NCBI GenBank assembly: GCA_963816155.1
Contig: CAWFJE010000001.1
Coordinates: 62,001 to 126,000 of the forward strand
DNA: 64,000 nt
Origin: JAXGXJ01 sp963816155
GTDB taxonomy: Bacteria; Actinomycetota; Thermoleophilia; RBG-16-64-13
Reading direction: 5' to 3'
Numbering within the stretch: position 1 is the stretch's first letter; every line of letters starts with the position of its first letter. The notes under the pieces were generated by a model. It made no database searches and was not told the DNA's origin. It was given only the letters and a program-made list of their open reading frames with translations. Of this stretch, positions 16,382-25,017 are shown piece after piece. A program made the position numbers and the translations under genes.

Positions 16382-16905
16382 CTGGCCCGGTCCCTCAAGG
16401 CCTCCCTGAGGTCCTCGAGGCCGTCGGCGGCAGCAGCATCAACGAAGATGTAGTCTTTGCCCGCCTCAAAGCTGGGATGGGCCGGGAGGAACGCCTGCCC
16501 TGAGGCGGTTCCGCCCACTGAGCCGCTCAACTCGAAGCCCTCGACTACTCCGGTGTCCCGATCGAAGAAGAAGTTCTCGAGCTTGCCGAGTTCCGTACCC
16601 TCTCTCGTTCCCACCAGTCGCCCGTACAGAACGTAATCACGCTCGAGGATCTCGCTGATCTCGGGGACTGTAGCGCTCTTGACCACACTGCCCGCGCGCT
16701 TGATGATCACCGTGTCGAGGCCCACCTTCTCGACCTCGGCCCAGGGTACGACGTGGACGTCGCCGAACAATCCCTTCTCATCCACCACCAAACCGACCAC
16801 CTGGACTCCGTGACGATCTATGATGAGGTCTTTTACCTCCCCGACCTTCTCGCCTCTATCAAGCGTGACAATCGGCAACCTGTGCACATCCCTGCCTCGA
16901 ATCAC
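16378..16905 (-). CDS. PRC-barrel domain protein (two barrels)
   Basis: 175-residue protein with two PRC-barrel units: residues about 1-75 (LPIVTLDRGEKVGEVKDLIID) and about 85-160 (YGRLVGTREGTELGKLENFFFD). PRC barrels occur in RimM and photosynthetic H subunits and in many small bacterial proteins of unknown role that sense or scaffold at the membrane. The start is GTG at 16905 after GGGGGAGG. It follows a 34-residue membrane peptide gene by 42 bases and is probably cotranscribed with it. Confidence 0.85.
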   Translation of the reverse strand: MIRGRDVHRLPIVTLDRGEKVGEVKDLIIDRHGVQVVGLVVDEKGLFGDVHVVPWAEVEKVGLDTVIIKRAGSVVKSATVPEISEILERDYVLYGRLVGTREGTELGKLENFFFDRDTGVVEGFELSGSVGGTASGQAFLPAHPSFEAGKDYIFVDAAAADGLEDLREALRDRAS

Positions 16906-16947
16906 GTCAGAAACACCTCCCCCGCGGTCGCGCCGGCGACGTCGAAA

Positions 16948-17052
16948 CTATGTGAACTGAAGTACTGCGACAACGACCACAACCACAACGACGAGGGCAC
17001 CAATCAGCCACCAGGTCCAGCCCGATCGTTTCCTGCCCTGTGCTCTCGGCAT
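16948..17052 (-). CDS. Small single-pass membrane protein (34 aa)
   Basis: 34-codon gene with an excellent AAGGAGGTGG site seven bases before its ATG. The N-terminus is basic (RAQGRKR), followed by WTWWLIG and eight consecutive valines, giving one transmembrane helix with a cytoplasmic positive end. It precedes the PRC-barrel gene and is probably in its operon. Small hydrophobic proteins paired with soluble sensors often act as membrane anchors; that role is inferred. No homologue is recognised. Confidence 0.65.
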   Translation of the reverse strand: MPRAQGRKRSGWTWWLIGALVVVVVVVVAVLQFT

Positions 17053-17169
17053 GCGGCCACCTCCTTGTCTCGATTCTGGACCAGGCCACGCTCTCCAGCA
17101 GATGCTCCCACTGTTCCCATATTAGCTACAAGTTCCACTCAGCACCACGCGGCAATCGACGAAAGCGTC

Positions 17170-17200
17170 TTGACAATGTCATATAGATGATGCTTATATG
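17170..17200 (+). promoter_or_regulatory. Promoter with embedded dyad upstream of the ferredoxin/Orp-like cluster
   Basis: TTGACA (17170-17175) and TTATAT (17194-17199) are 18 bases apart. The spacer and -10 contain the inverted repeat CATATA-N9-TATATG (17180-17200), a likely operator covering the polymerase site. Expected transcription start is near 17206, which places the ATG at 17204 outside the message and supports the GTG at 17234 as start. Confidence 0.6.
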
Positions 17201-17233
17201 TAAATGGTACTAGCATCTAGCTGTGGAGTCATC

Positions 17234-17662
17234 GTGTACTACGTCGACATCGATTCATGTTCAGGCTGCGGCGCTTGTGCGGACACCTGCCCTGTAGGGG
17301 CGATTTCCATCCGCGAACGCGTCGCCTGCATCGATGACAAGACCTGCAACGCCTGCGGACGCTGTCTCGATGTGTGCCCCGCTGATGCGATCCTCGTCTT
17401 GGAGATGGTTCCGGAGACCGGGTCAGTGACCGCCATGGAACCTCGGACTACCCGGCGTCCGGCTCCAGCCTCCGTTACGGGCGCCGCGGTCACCGATCCG
17501 GGAGCGACGGCGCCGTCCGGACGCGCCCTTGTGGGGCGGGTCCTCTCGGGCCTGTTGGCGATCGCCACGCTGGCCCTCGAGCGCGAAGGCCGGATCCACG
17601 GGGGATCGGCCGGTTCGCCTGCCGACCGCCACTCCGGCCCTCGCTCTTTCGACCCGGCGTGA
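17234..17662 (+). CDS. Two-[4Fe-4S] ferredoxin with C-terminal extension
   Basis: 142-residue protein. The first 60 residues form a bacterial ferredoxin with two complete motifs (CSGCGACADTCP and CNACGRCLDVCP). The remaining 80 residues are Ala/Pro/Thr-rich with one hydrophobic stretch (LVGRVLSGLLAIATLAL) that might attach it to a membrane or partner. The GTG at 17234, with GGAG five bases upstream, gives the usual MYYVDID start. It leads a rightward cluster of NifX-like, DUF5320 and MinD-type proteins, where it may be an electron donor. Confidence 0.85.
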   Translation: MYYVDIDSCSGCGACADTCPVGAISIRERVACIDDKTCNACGRCLDVCPADAILVLEMVPETGSVTAMEPRTTRRPAPASVTGAAVTDPGATAPSGRALVGRVLSGLLAIATLALEREGRIHGGSAGSPADRHSGPRSFDPA

Positions 17663-17783
17663 GAGGGGCTCGGCAGACGGAAGGGCTGCCGTGACGGCAT
17701 GGGACGACCCGGAGGCGTCAAAGCAACAGAAGCGACGCCACGCCCAGGAACGTAACCGAGTCGGTTGACCGAAGGGAGTCAAA

Positions 17784-18143
17784 GTGAGACTTGCGGTAAC
17801 AGCGACAGGACCTGAATTATCGAGCGCCCTCGACCAGCGCTTCGGACGGGCCCAGTACCTACTCGTCATCGACACACCGGAACGGACGGTGGCGACAATA
17901 GAGAACCGTGCCGGCCAGAATGCGGCCCAGGGAGCCGGGATACAGGCGGCGCAGAGTGTGATCGACAGCGGGGCGACCTGCCTCATCACAGGCCACTGCG
18001 GGCCGAAGGCATATCGGGCTCTGCAGGCCGCCGGGATAGCCATCTACATGGCCGACGGCGGGACGGCGGAAGAAGCCGTCGCTCGCTTCGAGGCCGGCGA
18101 TCTCGTACCGGCGGCCGCGGCAGATGTAGACGGTCATTGGTGA
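17784..18143 (+). CDS. NifX/NifB-type dinitrogenase Fe-Mo cofactor family protein (Orp-like)
   Basis: 119-residue single-domain member of the NifB/NifX (PF02579) family: RLAVTATGPELSSALDQRFGRA at the N-terminus, then LITGHCGPKAYRAL and a final helix. Such proteins bind metal-sulfur clusters. The Desulfovibrio orange protein, which carries a Mo-Cu-S cluster, belongs here and is encoded beside MinD-type ATPases as in this cluster. A nif role is unlikely because no nitrogenase gene is present. Start is GTG at 17784 after AAGGGAG. Confidence 0.85.
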   Translation: MRLAVTATGPELSSALDQRFGRAQYLLVIDTPERTVATIENRAGQNAAQGAGIQAAQSVIDSGATCLITGHCGPKAYRALQAAGIAIYMADGGTAEEAVARFEAGDLVPAAAADVDGHW

Positions 18144-18191
18144 AACCGTCCCCGCACGAAGCTACCCACTCAAGTACGAAGGAGGAACGAC

Positions 18192-18479
18192 ATGCCAGGT
18201 AGAGACAGGACAGGACCCTTCGGCGACGGTCCCTTCACCGGACGAGGTGCGGGCTTCTGCGCCGGATACGTTGAAGCAGGGCTGGGTCAGGGCGGTCGGC
18301 GCGGCCGCGGCTATCGCGCCCGCTTCTGCAGCGCGGATCGATCGCGCCCGAGTACCCTCACGGAGCCTGTGACGCTGCCGCGCAGCGAAGAGGTCCGTCT
18401 CCTGAGGACTGAAGCGGAGCGCATGCAGTCGGCTCTCGAAGCCATTCAGAGGCGTTTGGAGCAACTGGAAACAACGTGA
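18192..18479 (+). CDS. DUF5320 family protein
   Basis: 95-residue protein with the Gly/Arg-rich N-terminus typical of DUF5320 (MPGRDRTGPFGDGPFTGRG) and a C-terminal coiled coil (residues about 65-93). The family recurs beside Mrp/MinD and NifX-like genes in anaerobes, and its function is unknown. AAGGAGG lies eight bases before the ATG. The next gene starts inside its last codons (GTGA overlap). Confidence 0.82.
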   Translation: MPGRDRTGPFGDGPFTGRGAGFCAGYVEAGLGQGGRRGRGYRARFCSADRSRPSTLTEPVTLPRSEEVRLLRTEAERMQSALEAIQRRLEQLETT

Positions 18480-19339
18480 ACATCGTCATAGCCAGCGGCA
18501 AGGGTGGCACGGGAAAGACCACCCTCTCGGTCAATCTCGCCAAGGCGCTGGCCCCTCACCAGGCGGTCGGGCTCCTGGACTGCGACGTCGAGGAACCCAA
18601 CTGTCATCTGTATCTCAGGCCCGACTTCCCCCTGGCGGAAGCGGTGTCCACCCCCGTCCCGGTGGTGGACACCGCGGCCTGCAGCGGCTGCGGTCTCTGT
18701 GCCCGCGCCTGTGAGTTCCACGCGCTCCTGGCCTTGCCGGCCGCCCCCCTACTGCTGCCCGAACTCTGCCATGGATGTGGGGCATGTGTCTACGCCTGCC
18801 CCGAAGAGGCGATCAGCGAAGATGAGCGGGAGATCGGCAGGATCGGCTCGGGCGAGGTGGAGGGCATCTACTTCCGTTGGGGTCGCCTTGCCATCGGCGA
18901 AGTCCTTTCGACAGCGGTCATCCGCGCAGTCAAGGGACGTGGCGCGGCTCCGCCTCTCGATACGCTCATCGTGGATGCGCCGCCAGGGGTGACGTGTGCC
19001 GCCGTGGAGACCATGCGCGGCGCCGACTTCGTCGTGCTCGTCACCGAGCCGACCCCCTTCGGTCTGCACGACCTGAAACTTGCCGTGCAGACGGCCACCC
19101 AACTCGACCTGCCCTGCGGGGTCGTTGTCAACCGCGCCGGGATAGGCGATTCTCGGGTAAGGGACTTCTGTTCGGAGCGAGCTATCCCCGTCTTGCTCGA
19201 GATCGCCGACAATCGACTCCTGGCGGAAGCATGTTCCCGAGGCGACATCTACGCGACCACCGATGAGGCCTTCGCCGACAGCCTGCGCGGCCTCGCGGCC
19301 GATCTCGGAGACCGAGTACAAGCGCCGGTCGCCTCGTGA
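18476..19339 (+). CDS. MinD-type P-loop ATPase with inserted ferredoxin domain (copy 1)
   Basis: 287-residue ParA/MinD-family ATPase. The deviant Walker A GKGGTGKTT is at residues about 8-16 and a Walker-B-like LIVDAPPGV is near residue 165. Two [4Fe-4S] motifs (CSGCGLCARAC and CHGCGACVYACP) are inserted near residues 63-105. This architecture occurs in paired genes of the Orp cluster and in Fe-S assembly contexts. It would use ATP to move or load a metal-sulfur cluster. The start overlaps DUF5320, and the last four bases overlap the paralogue that follows. Confidence 0.88.
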   Translation: MNIVIASGKGGTGKTTLSVNLAKALAPHQAVGLLDCDVEEPNCHLYLRPDFPLAEAVSTPVPVVDTAACSGCGLCARACEFHALLALPAAPLLLPELCHGCGACVYACPEEAISEDEREIGRIGSGEVEGIYFRWGRLAIGEVLSTAVIRAVKGRGAAPPLDTLIVDAPPGVTCAAVETMRGADFVVLVTEPTPFGLHDLKLAVQTATQLDLPCGVVVNRAGIGDSRVRDFCSERAIPVLLEIADNRLLAEACSRGDIYATTDEAFADSLRGLAADLGDRVQAPVAS

Positions 19340-20277
19340 ACGCGCCGGAGCGGACGTCGACCCCCAGACAGCTCGTCGTGCTGAGTGGCAAGGGCGGCAC
19401 CGGCAAGACCAGCGTGGTGGCTTCGCTCGCCGCGCTGGCCTCCAACGCGTCGCCGGCCTCCAACGCGGTGCTCGCCGACTGCGACGTCGACGCGGCGGAT
19501 CTGCATCTGCTTCTCGATCCCCGAACGACCTCGAGCGAGACCTTCCAGGCCGGCAAAGCGGCCACGATAGCGCCAGAGCACTGCTGCGGATGCGGCCTGT
19601 GCGCGCAGTATTGCCGTTTCGACGCCATCCGCGCCGACGGCGAGAGGGGCGGGCGCCCCGTCTACTCCGTCGACCCGAGCGCGTGTGAGGGATGTGGCCT
19701 GTGCAGCATGGTCTGCACCTCCAAAGCCGTCAGCATGTTCGAGCCCGAGCGTGGTGAATGGTTTGTCTCCGACACCCGGCACGGACCCTTGGTGCACGCA
19801 CAACTCAAGATCGGCGGGGAGAACTCAGGCAAGCTCGTCACTGTGGTCAGAGAGAAGGCCATGGCTTTGGCGCAAGAGACCGGGGCCGGACTGGTGCTCG
19901 TGGACGGGCCTCCGGGCGTAGGCTGCCCGGTGATCGCCTCCGTCACGGGGGCCGACCTCGTGTTGGCCGTCACCGAGCCCACCGTCTCCGGGTCACACGA
20001 CCTCGAACGCTTGGCGGCTCTCGTCAAGACCTTCGCAGTCCCTCTGGTGGTCTGCATCAACAAGTTCGACATCAACCCCGACATGGCCACCACCATCCGC
20101 GAGCGCTGCGCCGCGCAGGGGATCGAGGTGCTGGGGGAACTCTCGTACGACGCGGCAGTCGTGCGCGCGCAGGTACGAGGGATGAGCATCGTGGAACACG
20201 ACGGGAGCCCCGTCTCGAGCCAGATCCGCGCTATCTGGAGCGCTCTGGAGAACACACTTAGGAACATGGAGGACTGA
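19336..20277 (+). CDS. MinD-type P-loop ATPase with inserted ferredoxin domain (copy 2)
   Basis: 313-residue paralogue of the preceding gene. Walker A is GKGGTGKTS near residue 17. Ferredoxin motifs are CCGCGLCAQYC and CEGCGLCSMVC near residues 83-125, and the switch region is LVDGPPGVGCP near residue 190. The GTG start lies in the overlap GTGA with copy 1, implying a stoichiometric pair that probably forms a heterodimer. The gene ends two bases before the Mrp-NifX gene. Confidence 0.88.
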   Translation: MNAPERTSTPRQLVVLSGKGGTGKTSVVASLAALASNASPASNAVLADCDVDAADLHLLLDPRTTSSETFQAGKAATIAPEHCCGCGLCAQYCRFDAIRADGERGGRPVYSVDPSACEGCGLCSMVCTSKAVSMFEPERGEWFVSDTRHGPLVHAQLKIGGENSGKLVTVVREKAMALAQETGAGLVLVDGPPGVGCPVIASVTGADLVLAVTEPTVSGSHDLERLAALVKTFAVPLVVCINKFDINPDMATTIRERCAAQGIEVLGELSYDAAVVRAQVRGMSIVEHDGSPVSSQIRAIWSALENTLRNMED

Positions 20278-20279
20278 GG

Positions 20280-21524
20280 ATGGATTGTTCGCAACCCGGT
20301 AACGACCGCGCCCTCGCAGTGCAGGAGCGCATGGCCCACGTCAAACACAAGATCATCGTCCTATCGGGAAAGGGTGGGGTCGGCAAGAGCACGGTCGCGG
20401 TCAATCTGGCCACTTCTCTGGCGCTCGAAGGCAAGCGCGTCGGCCTGCTGGACGTGGACCTGCACGGACCGACCGTACCCCAACTGCTCGGGCTCAAGGA
20501 ACCGCCCGTAGTGACAGAGGGCGACATCTTGTTGCCTGTCGAGGTGGGCGACAACTTGAGAGTGATGTCCATAGGCTTCCTCCTCGGCGAAACGGACGGC
20601 GCGGTGGTGTGGCGCGGTCCTATGAAAGCGGTGGCCATAGAGCAGTTCCTGGGCGAAGTGGAGTGGGGTGAGCTCGACTACCTCATCATCGACTCTCCCC
20701 CCGGCACGGGCGACGAGCCCCTCGCCGTATGCCAGGCCATAGGCAAGATGGCCGGAGCCATCATCGTGACCACGCCCCAAGAGACCGCCCTCACCAACGT
20801 GCGTCGTTCGATCAAGTTCTGCGAGCTGCTGGACCTCAAGGTATTGGGCGTAATCGAGAACATGGCCGGTTTTGCATGTCCCCATTGCGGCGAGGTCACC
20901 AACGTGTTCAGCTCGGGCGGCGGCGAGGCCATGGCGGCCAAGGCCGGGGTCCCCTTCCTGGCCAGCGTCCCTCTCGATCCCATGATCGTCCAGGCCGGAG
21001 ACACGGGCAAGCCCTACGTGTACCACTACTCCAAGAGCACGGCCGCGCAGGAGTTCGCCAAGGCCCTCGTCCCCATCCTCTCCCTCGACGATGACGACGG
21101 CGAAGCGGCAAATGCGCTGGGTGGTCCTTTCTCTCAGTCCTTCGCCGCTCCGGGCCCGACGACGAAGATGGACGTCGACTCGACAGTGCGCTTCGCGGTC
21201 CCGGTCAGCGAAGGGGTTCTCTGCCAGCACTTTGGACACTGCCAGGAGTTCGCGCTCATCGATGTGGACAGAGCTACGAACCAGATCGTGGCCCGGCAGA
21301 GCATACCGGCCCCCGAGCACGAACCCGGGCTTCTCCCCGCCTGGTTGGCCGACAAGGGAGCGAGCTTCATCATCGCCGGCGGCATGGGCTCCCGGGCGCA
21401 GCAGCTGTTCGCCGATCAGGGTGTGTCCGTCATCACAGGTGCGCCCGTTGCCGACCCCGAGGAGACGGTCAGCCGCCACCTCGAAGGCGCCCTCGTGACC
21501 GGGGAGAACGTCTGCGATCACTAG
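20280..21524 (+). CDS. Mrp/NBP35 Fe-S carrier ATPase fused to a NifX-type domain
   Basis: 414 residues. An N-terminal Mrp/ApbC ATPase (about residues 22-275) carries GKGGVGKST near residue 30, SPPGTGDEP near residue 140 and a CPHC pair near residue 200 that binds a bridging cluster. After an acidic linker (LDDDDGEAAN) a NifX/Fe-Mo-cofactor domain fills residues about 300-410 (VPVSEGVLCQHFGHCQEFALID). This fusion physically joins an Fe-S carrier to a metal-cofactor binding domain and supports a cluster-assembly role for the whole group. ATG at 20280 follows GAGGACTGAGG. Confidence 0.9.
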   Translation: MDCSQPGNDRALAVQERMAHVKHKIIVLSGKGGVGKSTVAVNLATSLALEGKRVGLLDVDLHGPTVPQLLGLKEPPVVTEGDILLPVEVGDNLRVMSIGFLLGETDGAVVWRGPMKAVAIEQFLGEVEWGELDYLIIDSPPGTGDEPLAVCQAIGKMAGAIIVTTPQETALTNVRRSIKFCELLDLKVLGVIENMAGFACPHCGEVTNVFSSGGGEAMAAKAGVPFLASVPLDPMIVQAGDTGKPYVYHYSKSTAAQEFAKALVPILSLDDDDGEAANALGGPFSQSFAAPGPTTKMDVDSTVRFAVPVSEGVLCQHFGHCQEFALIDVDRATNQIVARQSIPAPEHEPGLLPAWLADKGASFIIAGGMGSRAQQLFADQGVSVITGAPVADPEETVSRHLEGALVTGENVCDH

Positions 21525-21630
21525 GAGGCCCGACGCGCGTCCCCTGGGTGACGTTGATATCATTGGCAGGCGAGTCTATCGACGATCTGGTCCTTGCCGT
21601 CATCGACAGGCAATAGGAGCGTGACCGACC

Positions 21631-22074
21631 ATGAGTCCCGACCAACAGAGAGGGCGAGGCAGGGGTAGGGGCGGCTCTCCGCCCGGATCTCGCGCCTGCG
21701 GAGAGCCGGGAGGCGGTCGGTATCGCCGCTCGGTCCTCGAGGTGGCGACGCTCGCCCTCATCGCCGAATCTACGACTCACGGGTACGAGCTGGTGGATCA
21801 GATCGAGGGGGTGGCGGGGAGTCTGATCTGCATCGACCCGGGTAGCATGTACCGGCTGTTGCGGGCCATGGAAGAACAGGGCTTTGTGACTTCCACCTGG
21901 CAGGTGCCCGAAGCCGGTCCGAGCCGCCGCGTGTATGAGATCACCGAGCAGGGGCTCGAGGCACTCGAGTTGATGACGTCTTCGCTGTCACAGAGGGCGA
22001 CGGCCATGCAGAAGCTCGCGGACCGTGCCACGCAGGCACTGGCAAGCGCCGGCAGCCCCAAGAACGTCACGTAG
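21631..22074 (+). CDS. PadR family transcriptional regulator
   Basis: 147-residue regulator. After a Gly/Arg-rich tail of about 33 residues there is a PadR winged helix (VLEVATLALIAESTTHGYELVDQI, then SMYRLLRAMEEQGFVTS and RRVYEITEQGLEAL). It closes the Orp-like cluster, separated by 106 bases that contain the 8-bp palindrome TGATATCA (21555-21562), a possible site. It likely regulates the cluster. A perfect hairpin terminator follows immediately. Confidence 0.87.
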   Translation: MSPDQQRGRGRGRGGSPPGSRACGEPGGGRYRRSVLEVATLALIAESTTHGYELVDQIEGVAGSLICIDPGSMYRLLRAMEEQGFVTSTWQVPEAGPSRRVYEITEQGLEALELMTSSLSQRATAMQKLADRATQALASAGSPKNVT

Positions 22075-22080
22075 ATGTTC

Positions 22081-22110
22081 GGACCGCCCTCCGCAAGCGG
22101 AGGGCGGTCC
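22081..22110. terminator. Bidirectional hairpin terminator
   Basis: A perfect 14-bp stem GGACCGCCCTCCGC with its complement encloses two bases. It lies six bases after the padR stop and 28 bases beyond the end of the convergent UPF0182 gene, so it can end transcription from both sides. Confidence 0.8.
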
Positions 22111-22137
22111 TGACTTTCCGAAGAACCTACTGGTTCC

Positions 22138-25017
22138 CTACTGCGCGGCGTTCTCCAACTCCTGCAGGGCCGCGATCACCTCTCCGAGCTGGTTGATCTT
22201 TTCCCCGTAGGTGGCCCAGTCATCGTTGCGCTGCGCCTCGCGGGCCTCGTTGTAGAGCTGTTCGGCCAGATCGAGCAGCGCCCCCGCGTCGGTGGGCAAT
22301 CCACCCGCGACGGTCGTCGTAGTAGAGCCCGGCCGGACGGTCGTCGTCGTGCCAGGTGGAGAAGTCGTGGCGGTGGTCCCACCAGTCGTGGTAGTGCCGC
22401 CCGGCGCTTCCGTGAAGACACCCTCCAGCGCAGTCCTCAGATCCTTCTCCATCACCACCGCATCGCCATAGGCCACGATCACCCTGGTCAGCTCCGGGAT
22501 GGCGCTTTGCTCAGCCTGCAGATAGAGCGGCTCCACGTACACCAGAGACTCGCCCACGGGGATCACCAGCAGATTGCCGCGGATGGCCTCGCTGCCCGCC
22601 TGGTCCCAAAGTGTCAGTTGAGCCGAGATCACAGGATCGTTGCTGATACGGGCCTCGATCTGCTGAGGTCCGTACACCAGTTTGTCTTTGGGGAAGGTGA
22701 TCAGCACCAGTTGCCCGTAGGCGTCACCGTCCATTCGTGCCGCCATCCAGGAGACCATGTTCTGCTTCGTGCGCGGAGAGAAAGGCTGCATGAGCACCAT
22801 CTCCTCGTCAGTCTCCCCCGGAAGAACCATGACGGCGTAGTAGGGCACCACCCCGATCTCCTCCCCGCCATACATCTCGGTGGGGACCTCCCAAACGTCT
22901 TCCCTGTTGTAGAAGATCTGGGGTTCTTTCATGTGGTAGACAGACAGAGTGGCGGCCTGGATGGTGAGCAGGTCCTCCGGGTAGCGCATGTGCTTCACGA
23001 GGTCCGCGGGCATCTGATCAGCCGGAGTGAAGATCCCGGGATAGATCTTCCCCCACGCGTTGGTGAGGCCGTCGGCAGGGTCCATCTGATAGAAGGTCAC
23101 GTCTCCGTTGTACGCGTCCACAACCACCTTGACGGAGTTGCGGATGTAGTTGATGCCGTTGGCGTCCCGCTGCGAATTGGGGAAGAGGTCGGTGGTGGTG
23201 TAGGCATCCCACATCCACACCAAGCTGCCGTCGTCGCGGAGAACGATGTAGGGATCACGGTCGTACTGAAGGAACGGGGCGATACTCTGTACCCTCTCAT
23301 CCAACGCCCGACGGTAGAGGATGCGTGAGTCAGAGCGCAGATAGTCCGACACCAACAGCTTGATGGAGGCGTAGCGGACACTGAAGATCAGCTGCCGGGC
23401 GAAGCTGCCGATGTCCACGCCACCGGTGCCCGCGTACTCGGTGAAGACATTCTCGTCGCCCATGGGATAGTCGAACTCTTTGGCAGTCGTCTTCGCAAGC
23501 ACAAAGGAGTCCGGCACCTCGCCATAGTAGATCTGAGGCCGCGTGACCTTGAGCGACGTGTCTCCAGTGGGAGGTATGTCACGCACGAACAACTCGGGCA
23601 GACCCTGCTCGGCGGCCTCGCTGACGGGGCTGGCCACGATCCCATAGCCATGGGTGTAGGTGAGGTGCTCGTTCACCCAGGTCTGCGCCTGCCCGCTCAA
23701 CTTCGTGGAGTCGAACTCGCGGGGAGCGATGAGTAGCTGCCGGTAGCGACCGTCCACCACATAGCGATCGATGTCCACATCATTGAAGGAGTAATAGGTG
23801 CGGATCTCTTGGATCTGGCGGTATGCGCGCAGGGCCGTGTCGGGGTCCCACACACGCACATTGTCTATGGTGCCGCCGTTCTCCTGTAGTGACTCCGGAG
23901 TCAGATCGGTGTTGGCTGGAAAGGAGACCGCCTCTGCGTTGTTGATGCCGAAAGCCCAGCGCGTGGCGTTGATGTTGTTGGCTATGTAGGGGCTCTCCTT
24001 CTCGATCTCCGTGGGCAATACGCGGTACTGCTGCACGATGGCCGGATAGATCTGCCCCGCGAACAGCCAGGTGACGAAGAGCAAACCGATGGCGATCGCG
24101 GGAAGACGCCAGCCCTTGAAGTAGATGTTGACCAGGAACAGAACCGCCGCTATCACTGCCACTATAGCCAGGAAGCGCAACACCGGGATCTGGACGTGGA
24201 CGTCGGTGTAGCCGGGTCCGAACGTGGCCCCCCGTTCCGAGTAGGCCAGTCTCCACCCAGCCAGAATGTAGTCCACAGCCTTGCCGAGCATCGCCACCGC
24301 GAAGATGACCGACAGATGCGCCTTGACGTGGGGAGCAGTACGCAGGCTCCGCCCCTCGATAACGAAGGCATCGTTGGTGATGTAGACGACGAGGGCTCCG
24401 ATGAATGCGAAAAGGAAGGCCACCATCACGAAGGTGAGCATCATCTCCATGAAGGGCACGGTGAACACGAAGAAGCCTGCGTCGCGATCGAACACAGGGG
24501 CCATGAAGCCGAAGTCGCTCTGCTGAAGGAAGAGCCAGATCCTAGTCCAGGAGCCTCCGTAGCCGAAAGCGAAGATGACGGCGAGGACGATCGCCACAGC
24601 CAGAAGCAGCCGCTTGCTCCCCCGGGGCGGCGTGTCGACCAGATCGTAGACTTCGCCGTCGGCCACATGGGCCCGCCTGACTTTGGGCAGGAAGTGCCAG
24701 GCCAGGCGCACGTTGCCGTAGAAGATCCCAAAGAAGACCACCCCGGCACCGGCCATGACCGCAAGACGGGCCCAGATCCGCGTCCAGAAGATATTGGTGA
24801 AGCCGACTTCCTGGAACCACAGATACTCAGTGAAGAAACGCGACAGGATGACCAGAAGCACCACGATGACCACTATCGCCAGCGGGATGAAAAGTGCTGA
24901 TCGGGCCTTCCAGCCGGCCCCCCGCCACCACTGAGCGAAGCTCTGCATGTGTTCCGCAGCCGTTCGAGGAGGCGTGCCCCCTGTTTGCCTACCCATGCCC
25001 GGACCTCGAACCATCAT
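22138..25017 (-). CDS. UPF0182 family integral membrane protein
   Basis: 959-residue protein of the actinobacterial UPF0182 (COG1615) family. The N-terminal third holds about seven transmembrane helices, beginning with LFIPLAIVVIVVLLVILS near residue 43. It is followed by a large extracytoplasmic region with conserved stretches such as NNINATRWAFGI and LTYTHGYGIVASP. The tail is Thr-rich (TTTTGGTTATTSPPG), ending in a helical segment of about 50 residues. Function is unknown. The ATG at 25017 overlaps the stop of an upstream STAS gene (ATGA), so the two are translated together. Confidence 0.93.
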   Translation of the reverse strand: MMVRGPGMGRQTGGTPPRTAAEHMQSFAQWWRGAGWKARSALFIPLAIVVIVVLLVILSRFFTEYLWFQEVGFTNIFWTRIWARLAVMAGAGVVFFGIFYGNVRLAWHFLPKVRRAHVADGEVYDLVDTPPRGSKRLLLAVAIVLAVIFAFGYGGSWTRIWLFLQQSDFGFMAPVFDRDAGFFVFTVPFMEMMLTFVMVAFLFAFIGALVVYITNDAFVIEGRSLRTAPHVKAHLSVIFAVAMLGKAVDYILAGWRLAYSERGATFGPGYTDVHVQIPVLRFLAIVAVIAAVLFLVNIYFKGWRLPAIAIGLLFVTWLFAGQIYPAIVQQYRVLPTEIEKESPYIANNINATRWAFGINNAEAVSFPANTDLTPESLQENGGTIDNVRVWDPDTALRAYRQIQEIRTYYSFNDVDIDRYVVDGRYRQLLIAPREFDSTKLSGQAQTWVNEHLTYTHGYGIVASPVSEAAEQGLPELFVRDIPPTGDTSLKVTRPQIYYGEVPDSFVLAKTTAKEFDYPMGDENVFTEYAGTGGVDIGSFARQLIFSVRYASIKLLVSDYLRSDSRILYRRALDERVQSIAPFLQYDRDPYIVLRDDGSLVWMWDAYTTTDLFPNSQRDANGINYIRNSVKVVVDAYNGDVTFYQMDPADGLTNAWGKIYPGIFTPADQMPADLVKHMRYPEDLLTIQAATLSVYHMKEPQIFYNREDVWEVPTEMYGGEEIGVVPYYAVMVLPGETDEEMVLMQPFSPRTKQNMVSWMAARMDGDAYGQLVLITFPKDKLVYGPQQIEARISNDPVISAQLTLWDQAGSEAIRGNLLVIPVGESLVYVEPLYLQAEQSAIPELTRVIVAYGDAVVMEKDLRTALEGVFTEAPGGTTTTGGTTATTSPPGTTTTVRPGSTTTTVAGGLPTDAGALLDLAEQLYNEAREAQRNDDWATYGEKINQLGEVIAALQELENAAQ

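Noticed and set aside
16907..17089. 60-codon minus-strand frame overlapping the small membrane peptide
   Set aside because: Its composition is Cys/Arg/Pro-rich without a ribosome binding site, while the overlapping 34-codon frame has an ideal one and a clean transmembrane helix.
17784..18143. NifX-like gene as evidence of nitrogen fixation
   Set aside because: No nitrogenase, NifB radical enzyme or NifEN gene is present, and the context fits an Orp-like cluster.
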